Assembly (NCBI RefSeq): GCF_037975245.1
Contig: NC_092566.1
Span: 10,293,501-10,357,500, forward strand
Origin: Apostichopus japonicus
Taxonomy: Eukaryota > Echinodermata > Holothuroidea > Aspidochirotida > Stichopodidae
Length of the DNA stretch: 64,000 bases
Direction: 5' to 3'
Part shown: positions 12,762 through 25,000 of the stretch, in pieces
Layout of the letters: every line of letters starts with the position of its first letter
How positions within the stretch are numbered: position 1 is the stretch's first letter
Notes under the pieces: model-generated
What the model was told of the DNA's origin: nothing
Seen by the model: only the letters and a program-made list of their open reading frames with translations
Database searches by the model: none
Program-made: the position numbers and the translations under genes

Positions 12762-12901
12762 ATGGCAGCAGTTAGTAGTAGAGCTGGTAAAGCATCTGAC
12801 TCGAGCAATAAGATGAAATCTCGTTATGAGAATCTTGCAGCGATTGGTTCCTTCGAGGATGAAGATGGTGAAGAAGCTAAAGAGTATGCAGCATTCCTGA
12901 G
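12762..12901 (+). CDS. Coiled-coil gene exon 1
   Basis: This exon gives residues 1-46 plus two bases. It starts [15 protein letters not shown] and contains the acidic block [13 protein letters not shown]. The donor is CTGAG|GTAAAG. The ATG is in a favourable GTGTCATGG context. Confidence 0.85.
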
Positions 12902-15900
12902 GTAAAGTCTAGTGTATATTTTCAACCCCTTGATTGATAAAGAGGGACACATTCTCTGGACTATGCTATTTAAATTGAGCTGGAACCAAAAACAGTTAAA
13001 ATACTTTCAGACTGGCTATTTCCTTTTATGGAATAGCAAAAGTTCACTATCAAATTTGTTTTTGGATGCTTTTATTAATTTCTCTTTGGTGCAGAGATGG
13101 GATGGGTGGGGCGGTAGACAAAATCCAGAGCATGATAGTGCTTTTAAAGATAGTTGGAAATGTCAGTCATTCTAGCCATGTGAGTGTAGATAGGATGCAG
13201 ATAAGAAAAAATAATAATAATGTTGTAGTGAATAGTATTTTTTGTCAGAAAATGAGCTACATAAAAACTTAGTCATAAGGATACATGTGCCAGTTAAATC
13301 AGACATATGTACTGACCAATGCTTTGGATGACACAGTTCCATGATACAAAATTTCACTTTCTTTCTTCTCAAAAAACAAAATCCCCCAAACAGTACTTAA
13401 TAGTAGTAGAACATGCAAGATACAATTTGATGTGGATTCATTTTTTGAAACTCTCTTGTTAAAGGAATATGTCACCACATTTAGTTACATACATGATTTC
13501 TATATTTCAATGTGTAGTTGCTTTATTTTAACCAATCGTTTATACATCCACAGGGAACAAGAAAGGAAATGCGGTCCGGACGGATTTTTGGACTCCAGTA
13601 AATATACGCACAGCTTCCAAGTCAGAGGAAAAGTATTAGAGAGCAAGTCTAATAAAGCAAAGAGAAATGAAGACTTCACTGGTCGTCCAACCCCTACACC
13701 GCCGAAACAGGCAAAACCAGCGACGTCGAACAACATTCCAAAACCAGAGAGAGTGGAAACGGTGGTTGATCTTACTGCCAATGTAAAGAAGGATGGGAAG
13801 GACTTTGAGAAGAAGCTGAAGCTTATTGAGGTAAAGACAGATCAAGTTAGAAGTGTCATTTAATAGATGTCAATTTACTAAATATTATATAATAAGTAAA
13901 AAACATCAGAATCTACAAGAAAAGTATTTAATTTGGAACCTTCGAGAAAAAAGAGATAATTCCTGCAAATTGCTTAGTCACAGCTTAAAAGATCTGAGAG
14001 TTTGAAAACAGGAATTTCTGTTTATCAAATTTGCCTGTAAAGTATTTCAAGTAAAGGTTGTAGGTAAACTCAATGTATACATAGAAGGTGCAAATTCCTT
14101 CTGAACAGTATTAATTAATAGATCAAAATGTATTGAAGTGGGGGGGGGGGGTTGGAGTGAAGGGGGAGAGGTTGGATGGATGAAGGAAACAAAGTTTTGC
14201 TAGTATGAAAAACTGTCAACACTTTTATTCACAGAGGATCTGTTAGTGAGTGTTGTATACAGTTATTATCGTTTCAGTATCTCACTGATTAAATATTAAG
14301 AGTTTTTCTAAATTGCAAGAGAGACGGAATGTTCAAAATACAAATCTAGTGTCGAAGGTGTCATATTCTTTCAAATTTACTATTAAAGAATCTGCTGTCC
14401 AAAGATGTTTAGTTTATTTAAATGGGATATTAAACCTATAAAGATTTGTTAATAAAACGATGCCATAAAGAACTTGTCTAGACATGTGTACAATATTTTC
14501 AAAGATAGAATAATTTTTCATCCTAGTTTTTCTTCACTTACAGGACCACATGTGGTTACACCGACAAGAAGAGAGAGACTTAAAAAGGTCTGAGGGCGAC
14601 ATAATGAAAAGTCAGCAAATATTGAAGAGAACAATGAGGGACTATGAAATTGGTGAGTCACTTGTCAGTACAAACATTTATGCCACATGTATGTTTGATT
14701 GTAGATCAACTCTTAATTACCTACAGTAAGTTCCTTAATTACCTTAATTTCTTAATTTTCTTAATGTTCTTAATTTCTCTTATATCTCTTAATTTTCTTA
14801 TTTCTCTTAATTCTCTTAGTTTTCTTAAATTTCTTAATTCCTTAATTTCCTTAATTACTTACAAGTTCCTTAAGAACTCTCTTATTCTTTGTGTATCTTA
14901 AAAAGAGTTGAAATGAACATAAATAAGGGGTTAATCAACGGTCTAGCGTGCGTTACTCACAGGATTAATGCACGATCGGGGGATAATGCAAGCGATGCAC
15001 GAGGGCGGAGCCCGAGTGCATCCAGTGATAGCATTAACACCCATTTTGATTAACCCTGTTCATTCATACACTACCATTTGTGTGGGGGAAAAAATCATAA
15101 AACAAAACATTTTTGGTTACATATAACCAAAGATTTATTAAAGTGATGCCCCGTAATTTTACCGTGCGTTACTCACAGGATTAACCACGGTCAGCTGACC
15201 TGAATGGACCAATAGGATTTAGGAATCTTTACTAAGTATGAATGAAGTTCAATGAACATCAGTTAACCAACTGAAATGAAAATGATTTAAAAAAAAAAAA
15301 AATTAATGTAAAAAAAAACACAGAACAGTTATTATGCAACTAAAAGATACAGTGTCAAAATGACAGAGTTAAAAAGAATAGGACGAAATGAAGCCAAAAA
15401 AAGAAAAGAAAAATCAAAAGAATAAATGACACTATTTAAAATTGGTGCAAATGTACCAAACAATAATGTTTTTTACAAATATCTTTTCTACAAAGAGCTT
15501 CAAGTTATGCTACTTTTGGTGAATACTTCACAATGCTTAAGCAAATTATGAAATGCTGCCCTCTTTAAGGTGTTACACGGGAGAACTTTATAATTAGATC
15601 CACCTTTTTGTTTAAATTGCCAACTTGCACTGTCTGGAAAGTGTTATATTCTACACATTAATGCAGATTTATACATTAAACTTTTCAGAGCTTAAAAAAA
15701 TATGTGACAGTATTGACTTGGTTACCATGTATCTATTATTAATTTTCATAGATTACAAATAGCAGTAACAACTCTATCACAAATCTGGCAAACAGACTGG
15801 TGAAGAGTGGGGTGTGATGGGGAGTATTTAATTGATGGGCCTGGGGGGGGGGGGGGTGAGGGGGGTGCAACCATTTTTTCCAGGGTTAATTTTGTTTTCC

Positions 15901-18738
15901 TGTAGTGTTGCTTGTGATACCATTATTGAATATTGATTATATACTCAGACTTACCTAATAAGTGAAGTTGATTTTGCATATAAAAATTTTGGGCAATCAT
16001 TGTCAGTGTTGTCAGTAAAATAAAGAATAAAGGAAAAATAAACACTCCCCCTCCCCCTAAAACAAAATGGTATGGCTACTGTTTAATTGTACATATTTGA
16101 ACTAGAAAATCTACTATATATACAACACATGGTACAGACCTTAGCAGTAACTAACACTCACTGTAGAAGGAAAACAAGTATACCCTTGATTAAAGTGCTG
16201 CTAATGAGTGACAATATTGTATTGAATACTAACAGCATGCTTGTACATGAATCGTTACTGGACAAAGAATCTTCCAAAATCTTTGAAGATGTTCTACTGG
16301 AGGATATACCCTCTAGACCCAGCTAGAGATCTAGGTTTCTTTATCGTTCCATCTCGTTCTGAATCTGGTTATCCGTTTCTTTTTTCTCCTCTCAGTGGCT
16401 TCTCTTAAGAAAGTTGCAACATTTCCCCACTTTGCAGATGAATCGTTGGGTTTGAATTGGTAAAAAAGACTTGAGGGTGGTAAAACTGTTTGTGATGATG
16501 AATGTAGTTCAAAGTAAAAATCTAGGAAGAGTTTGTTTTATCTGTAACAGGATCTTAGAATTTCAAACAGATTTGATTGGGAAATTTCCACAGAGAATGT
16601 TTGATAATCATCTGGACCCTTTTGATAGTAAAAACAAGAAGGTTTTGAGATAAACAGTGGGCCATGGAAAGGTGAAACCTGGTGTATATGGAAAACGAGG
16701 CACCCGCTAAGGAAATGGTGGGCGGGTAATTTTTTCCTTTGTCTACCTTCACCTACAATTAACTCTTAATCTTATGAGAACCCTCTTATGTTGGATTAAG
16801 ATATATGTTGCAAATTTGGCAGTAAGAATTTACAGTGTCATCACAAGTTTTAATAAAACGGGAACAGTTTATACAAATCCTCTTTATAAGAACTATTTTG
16901 ACGTTTTTAATCCAAAGTTACATCTTTTTCTTCTTTCTCATAGCAATAAACAGGAAAAAGATGGCAGAAGAAAAGAAAATCTTAGACAACAAGCAGAAGG
17001 AATTTTTTATCTCCAACCAGTTTGTTCATAAGAAAGAAGATGTAAGTAATCCTCTCACTCAGCTAATCCCCTCACTCAGGTGATCCCCTCACTCAGGTAG
17101 TCCCCTCACTCAGGTAATCCCCTTCCTCTTGTAATCCAGAGTCACACAGATACAGTTTCTATTTTCAAGGGCTGCGGAACCGGGGGGGGGCACAGGGGGC
17201 ATGTGCCCCCCACTTTTCCTCAGGTTAAAAATGTGCCCTTTTTCTACATAAAAATTGAGGTGTGTCAAGTTAGCAAGAGGCCATGGAACCAGAATGAACA
17301 CTCGGGAAGGGCCGTTTCCGGCCATCTGAGGGGTTTGTAAAACCAAAATTTTTCTTGTACGCTCCGCGCCAAACAGATAGTCGTGCATACAACTTTGCAA
17401 ATCCTGGCTACGCCCCTGACTTCTAATGAATTTCTGTGGGTCAAACTCAAAGCTATTTCGAATGGAAAAATTTGTTAAGATATTAACAAGAAATAAACTC
17501 TAATTCGGAAGATTCCTACATTAGCAACTAGCATGATTTCACCTCATTTTGTCTCCAAAGAAAACTTGTTCCTTGTTTCCCAATTTGCACATTGGATATT
17601 GCAGTGCTAGTATGCATATTTTCCTTGAGGGGGGGGGGCCGTTGATGGAGTGATGTGTATACGCAAATAAGATAATACAATAAGAGTTATAAAGGGTACT
17701 AAATATAAGGCTGCATCAGTCCAATCGAATTTCTGCAAAGTGCCCTTTGATGTTGGTGCCCCCCCCCCAGATTAAAAGTGCTTCCGCCGCCCTTGTCTAT
17801 TTTATACCTACGCACTTTCCCAAGTTTCGTCACATTCAGGGTGAGTCACTTCGACTGTATTGGCCAGCAAAACTGGTAGCTAATATATCTGATAAGCATT
17901 TATCAATAACATTCCAATCTCAAGATACCTATGGGACTACCTGTGTAGTACCTGGGATGGGTGCTGCTCTTTCCTTCCTTGGGGAAGTAAATTAACCATG
18001 ACCACCTCAGAGATGCAATTTCACACTTACTTAGTTGTTGTTTACATCATCTTATTGGCACCTTGCAAGCTGCAGGGTCATATAGTTAGTCAATGCACCT
18101 TGCAGGGAATTCTGAAAGGTTTTGGACTATTCTTACGTTATCACTCTCACACGACTTGTACCCATAAACAAATCTCAATGACGCACACTTAGGTATAAGC
18201 ATAAATAAATCTTGCTGTTTTATTTCTTTTGGCAAAGCTGTAAAGAATTCTTTGCTCTCCATTAATTGGGTTAAAACCATGGAGGTTGTAGGTTGGATTC
18301 TACACTACCTGAGCAGAAACTGTGAAAGAAGGACTCTGCTGTGTTTCATCTGAAGCCCTTTTCACGCACTGTTAAAACCCTTCCAGTAGTAATGAACAAT
18401 TCAACATGTGTCATGTCACGTTCATGACTTGAATGTTTAATTAATGAGTGACTATAGGCTAGCAATTTTTTGTTGATATTTCTAATAAGCATTGAACATT
18501 CTTATCAATACATCTGCTCAATTCCTTAAGTCATGTGTGTGGTGTTCCACCTTATGAGTGTTTTTGTCACGAAATCGAAGTATAAAGCAATAAGTTTTTA
18601 ATAATTCTTGCATCATATTACAACTTTTCATTATCTTGTGAATAGATTGTATGGTTCTCCATAGTTGTGGAAGAGCTCCCTCTATACACCTCTGTGGGCC
18701 TGTGTATATATACATATATTTATTAGGATTTCAATTAC

Positions 18739-18769
<31 letters not shown>

Positions 18770-18806
18770 TATATATATATATATACATATATATATTACG
18801 ATTTCA

Positions 18807-18843
<37 letters not shown>

Positions 18844-19048
18844 TATATATATATATATATCACATAATATACTTAACTAAACTACCATCATACTGCTACT
18901 CGGAGTTGCCTGATGATCAGTGCGCGAGCCGTACCCGTGAAACTCCGAGTAGCAGTATGATGGTAGTTTAGTTAAGTATATTATGTGATATTCTAGCTCT
19001 GCCTTGGCAAAGAGCACTCTTTGTGAATATTGGCCACCATTATATGTG

Positions 19049-19092
<44 letters not shown>

Positions 19093-22000
19093 CTATTATT
19101 CCCCTTTACTTTATGAAATCTCCCAATTGTGACATTGAGCAGATGAAAACTTGACTCATACCTTATTGATGCTGGCAGCATTTATTTAGCTTACTGACAA
19201 GAACATCTGAATTCCCATCTATTTAATTTGCCTAGTGACCTTGAGTTAACCTGTCCATACATGGACATGACACTTGATTGTGAATATATCGAAAGGTGGA
19301 ATTAATCTAGCTCTCAAACAGAACGGGAATAACCAATACAGAGCATCTCAACTTAATGGGTTTGCTTTTTATTCTCTTCTCTGTCCAGATGACTAAAGAT
19401 CAGATAGAGAAATCTGTGAGCAAAGCTCAACAGGTGAAGGATGAAGATAGAAAAGTATTCTTAACCATGTAAGTTTAAAATGTCTTTTGGTTTAAAGGAC
19501 ATCTTTTTTGCTCTCAAAATGTTAGCCATTCTTCATGTCGCTAACGGTTTGCAAAACTACGTTCCCGACAGGTACCGAACTTCTGATTCTCACTAGTATC
19601 ATCAAGACTATCCAAAAGGATTCATTAAGATCATTTTATTAAATACACTCAAGTATGGCAAATGATTTAGGGCAATAGTCTGTTGAAGTTTTGAAATATG
19701 AGTAACCAACTGTTATTTACAGTGTATGTCAACATATGGAAGGGCAACATATTTATCTGACATTTATGACATATGTCTAATTGGTAAAAATATTATTGAT
19801 GACAGGAAAATTGTTTCTACAGTGTACAAAATGTGCCTCTTCTGTAAGGGTGACAGTAAATGTTCTCATAAATTTGAATGACCATAATTTTACTTTTCAG
19901 ACATATATGGGAAGGGAAGGGGGGGGGTTAGGGATGAGGAGGGGCTGTGAGGACATTGTTGGGGATGGAGCCGATGATGGGGGGGAGGGGTCAACTACCA
20001 AAACGAAGGTAAGGAAAGTTCACCTCCAAAATGTGCAGTTGCGGTTGCAGTGTCTCTCTGACTGGCGATGTATTTACATTATTGGTTCCTTGCTTTAGCA
20101 AAAGGAACCTATGCAGTCAGGTTGGCGTATGTGTGTGTGTATGTATGTATGTATGTGTGTGTGTGTGTGTGTGTGTGCGTCTGTGACACTTGCTTGGGTA
20201 CGCTCTATCTCAATAAGGGAATGTTGGATTGAGGCCAAACTTGGACTATAGATCCGCCATATGGAGAAGGTGTGCCCTATTGTTTTTGGTGCCCACAAAG
20301 GTCACCAAAGGTCAGTTATGGTCCAAAAACCGAAAATATTAAAACTGCAATAACTCCCAGTGCCAATGTGCGACAAGATTGATATTTTGGGACAAGTTGT
20401 GAACTGGTTAGGGGAGCATTTTCAAACTTAAGGGTCATGTGATCCGAGGTCACTAAAGGTCAATTAATGATAAAAAACTAGTATTTTTGCAATAACTTAA
20501 GAACAAAATGTCTGTTAGGGTTGGGAGTTGCCTCAATGTAATCCAATTGTCGACCCGCATCTGGGTGACCCTTGACCTCAATTTGACCTCTGGTGACCTT
20601 TTCGTGTTTTGGGGATTTTTACAGTTTCGATGCTATTTCCAGATGTCAAAGGTACCTTCTGATCATAAATGTCAATAGGTTGACCCCGTGTGACCTTTAT
20701 GTGCGAAGTTATATGGGGTCAAAGTTTTTCGGTCGGAGTTAGGATGGTTGTACAGACTTTTCGTTTTGTTTTTTGGAATCAGGAGATTAAACTACATCTG
20801 AAACCAAGGTCAAAAGGTCAAAGGTCACATTAGAAAAAATGTGCTTATTTTGGGAGGAAACGATCAAAAAAGAAAATGTTTGGTTTTGATGCTAGATTTG
20901 GATATCAAAGGTACCTTGCGATCAAAAATGTCAATTGGTTGACACCCGTGTGACCTTCGTGTGCGAAGTTATACGAGGTCAAAGTTAATTTTCAGACATT
21001 TAATGCAACAACTCCCAATTCCAAGGTGTGGCATGGTCGATATTTTTGGACAAGTTGCAAGTGGTATAGGGGAATATTTTCAAACTTAACGGTCATGTGA
21101 TCCGAGGTCACCAAAGGTCAATTAATGTCAAAAAACTAGTATTTTGGGGGTAGAAAATGGGCAAAGAAAAGAATGTTTGATTTTGTATAGTTTGATGCTC
21201 TAATTTAGGTCTCATCAATCAAAAATGTCAATAAGTTGACCCAAGGTGACCTTTGTATGTTAAGTTATATGAGGTCAAAGTTAATTTTCAGACATTTAGT
21301 GTAATAACTCCCAGTGCCAAGGTGTTACACAGTTGATATTTTGAGACAAGTTGCAAATGGTATAGGGGAATATTTTCAAACTTAACAGTCATGTGATCCG
21401 AGGTCACCAAAGGTCAATTAATGATAAAAAACTAGTATTTTTGCGATAACTTGAGAACAAATTGTCCGTTAGGGTTGGGAGTTGCTTCAATGTAATCCAA
21501 TTGTCGACCCGCATCTGTGTGACCCTTGACCTCAATTTGACCTCTGGTGATCTTTTTAGTGTTTTAGGGATTTTTACAGTTTTGATGCTATTTTCAGATG
21601 TCAAAGGTACCTTCTGATCATAAATGTCAATGGGTTGACCCCCGTGTGACCTTCGTGTGCGAAGTTATATGAGGTCAAAGTTAATTTTCAGACATTTAAT
21701 GCAATAACTCCCAGTTCCAAGGTGTGACAAGGTTGATAATTTTGGAGTAGTTGCAAATGGTATAGGGGAATATTTTCAAACTTAACGGTCATGTGATACA
21801 AGGTCACCAAAGGTCAATTAATGATAAAAAACTAGTATTTTTGTGACAACTTGAGAACAAATTGTCCGTTAGGGTTGGGAGTTGCTTCAGTGTAATCCAA
21901 TTGTCGACCCGCATCTGTGTGACCCTTGACCTCAATTTGACCTCTGGTGACCTTTTCGTGTTTTGTGGATTTTTACAGTTTCGATGCTATTTTCAGTTTT

Positions 22001-25000
22001 TAAATGTACCTTCTCATCATAAATGTCAATGGGTTGACCCCCATTTGACCTTCGTGTGCGAAGTTATTTGAGGTCAAAGTTAATTTTCACACATTTAATG
22101 CAATAACTCCCAGTGCCAAGGTGTGACAAGGTTGATTTTTTTGGACAAGTTGCAAATGGTATAGGGGAATATTTTCAAACTTAACGGTCATGTGATCCAA
22201 GGTCACCAAAGGTCAGCTAATGTTAGAAAAGTAGTATTATGGGGGGAGAAAATGGGCAAAGAAAAAATGTTTGAATTTTTACAGTCATGCTCTATTTAGG
22301 TCTCACCGATCAAAAATTTCAATTGGTTGACCTCCGGGTGACCTTTGTGTGTGAAGTTACATACAAGTTCAAAGTTAATTTTTTGACATTTAATGCAATT
22401 AAATCTCAATGCCAAGGTGTGACGTGGTTGATATTTTGGGACAAGTTAGATCTCAAAAGTGCCTTTTGATAAAAAATCCGATCACATTTTGTGATCACAA
22501 AAGTGTTGGCTATAGTGTTGGATACTGTATGGGAACATGTAGGACCACAATTACTTGGACTATTTCAGCCCAATCTTGCTTGATAATATTATGTGTATTG
22601 TCATATACCCCAAGCAAGGAACCACAGTGCCCTTGGGCTCTTGTTAGTATTTTTTCCCACTTTTTTGTACTAAAAAAGGAAAATTTTAGTTGATGACTGT
22701 AGTTAAAAAAACGGAAATGATAGCACCATTTTGCATCTAAGCCCTTTTTGAAAAACAAAAATTTTCAAAAGGGGAGGGGGACACACCCTCCCCTTATATC
22801 CCTCCCCCAGGACAGCAATCCATTACTATGTGCCTGAAATTGGGAATAGAACTTTGACTTTGCCCCCGCCCCCCCAACACCAAAAACCTGGCTACGCCCT
22901 TGAGAGCAACTCTTAACAACTACCATATTACAGTGAAGATCAACATGTCAACATTGTATAGTGTGTCACAGTAAGGCTGTAAATTGCTTCAAAGATTGAC
23001 CGTAAAAAATTTCTTTAAATTTATTGCACTGCAGTCATTTCATTTTGGAAAATGATGATCACTCCAGTCCTGGCTCATCAAAATACTTCTCCACTTATAA
23101 TTGAAGATTTAAAAAAAAAAAAATTGATTTGACATTTTTATGTTAACATTTTTTAAGTTAAAGTTTAAGTTGACCTTATCCTAGAACAATAAATTTTTCA
23201 TTGGTTAGAGTGAAGGAAAGCATTTACTTACAGGTTGAATATCAATAAATCATCTCCTAACCGTGCGGGCGACGGTATTGTTCATATTTTTGTACATCTT
23301 CGTCTTTTCTCTGCAGAGGAGATATGGAGAGGAAGTACCGTGCCAAGATGAGTCAGATCGAGTTACGGAGAGCGGAAGTGCAGAAGATGAGCGAACAGTT
23401 TGAACAGAGCATGAAGAGGAAGGAGGAAGAGACGAGCAGACTGAACCAGGAGCTGGCCGAATTGGCCTTGACCATATCCATGGAGGTCAAGAAAAAGAGA
23501 GAACAGGACCACAATGTGAACAAGTACGTACAATGGGGTATCTTTCGGTAGTATTCCATAGGATAAAACAGCCCTCTGTCATGAAGAGAGACTGTCCCTA
23601 TTGATGCGTTATATAGGTGCATGACACTTTAAAGAGATTAATCTTTAAATTAGAAGTTGTTTGGTTATGGTTGCTATTATTCCTTTGCTTGACAGGTCAA
23701 AACTATTGTTAAACAAATTTCTTATATTTTTTTCTGGGCTGCTTTAACACAAATTGTAACAATGTCCGCATCATGTGGATAACAAGATTTTTAAGTCAAC
23801 CCACAAGTGATTTTTTCAGTTGGGGTAAGGAGGGTTAGTGGCAGTATCAACTTAAAATTGTCTATTTGATAACTGAGAAAGAAGAAATTTCTCGTTTTGG
23901 TATTTCGTTTTTTTAAGTTTTTTATGTCGAGGGATGCACTACAAGTTCATGTTAAACTCTTTGTAGTTCATATGTCGCTGTGCGCAAGGTTCATGCCAGG
24001 TCCACTGCAAACCAGGCCTCGAAGTAAACACTCAGTTTATTAACTGCATTTTGCCTTTTCTTGATAAGTTAAATTATTTAACCAAGTGTTATATACGCGT
24101 ATCACTATTGACCAAATGATCATGGCTTTAGGGGGATCAATTTGCAGTAAATTCACTTTATATTGCTCATATATGCTCTGCTGGCAGGTTTAGCTAGTTA
24201 ACACCGTCCTGTACGACTATTTGAGTTCATATCTGGCTCACGAACCACAGAGTAAATGTCAGCACAGATAATGCTCAGCATCAGTTAAAGTTGAGGAGGT
24301 TTAATTGCAGCGGCCCCCAAAGTAATCATGCCAAAGGCTAAAGACGAATGAAAGATAGATAGATTCCTTGTTGAGGGTCGCCAAGGCTGCTGACCTTACA
24401 CTATATATATATGTCAACATTGTTTTTTTGCCTCCTGTTCTGCTCTGCCCTTTTAAAACTGCCATCAGCAATAATTCTTTCTATAAATGTTTTAAAAGCC
24501 AACTTTCTACATATATTTAGGCTTATAAGTTCACTTTTAAAAGTAGGTTTTTAATTGCTTTTATAAGTCATCACTTTTTCATGCAATTTTACCAAAACTT
24601 ACAGACTTTTTCTCAGAATAAGATTCAAACAGGTCAGTAAGGTCAGTTGTTGGATGTGATGATTGACTCAGTGACTCTCATTTTCTCTCAAACTGTTTCA
24701 ATATTGGAAATAATTTTAGTCTTACAGTAGCCATTTCACTTTTTCGACATCACTTTTTGGCACAAAACCGAATGAAATGGAGACTATGACTGTTCAAACT
24801 AAAGACAACCTCCCTAGTTCTTTTTTTTTTTTTTTCCCCGCACCAAATGAAAATTTACAGTATATAATATCATTACCATTTTGAATATAAAATCTTGCCG
24901 CATGCACAATTTGTTTTCATATTCAGTGATAATTGCAGACAATATTGCTATGCCTCAATTTTGTTTATAACTTTCCCAAGATTTGTTTTTCCTTCATCTG

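Larger units (their letters stand above)
14653..16943 (+). other. Coiled-coil gene intron 3
   Basis: The intron holds a degenerate TTAATTTCTTAA-type pyrimidine/AT tract at about 14726-14880. A structured, less AT-rich repeat lies at about 14930-15190. G homopolymers occur near 15842-15856. I see no coding content in the rest. Confidence 0.45.
17042..19388 (+). other. Coiled-coil gene intron 4
   Basis: A densely invaded intron. It has a 17-bp repeat at its start, an hAT element at 17166-17795, an AT/CA microsatellite with SINE-tail fragments at 18703-18860, a perfect hairpin at 18859-18989, and an (AT)n tract at about 19051-19086. Confidence 0.6.
19469..23316 (+). other. Coiled-coil gene intron 5
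   Basis: This 3.8-kb intron is mostly taken up by a GT microsatellite (about 20128-20178), an AGGTCA-rich tandem array (about 20285-22450) and a probable hAT end at about 22880-22903. A G-rich patch at 19915-19990 has no coding signal. Confidence 0.6.

Noticed and set aside
13432-13553. Extension of coiled-coil gene exon 2 upstream to the ATG at 13432
   Set aside because: The frame is open, but CATCCACAG at 13545-13553 is a proper acceptor whose phase matches exon 1, and the upstream residues look like translated intron.
19781-20098. 105-codon frame in intron 5 with a glycine-rich middle
   Set aside because: The glycines come from a G-rich low-complexity patch and there are no splice signals joining it to the gene.
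20285-22450. Short ORFs inside the AGGTCA array (for example 21862-22071)
   Set aside because: They are not preserved between units, which carry different stops and indels.
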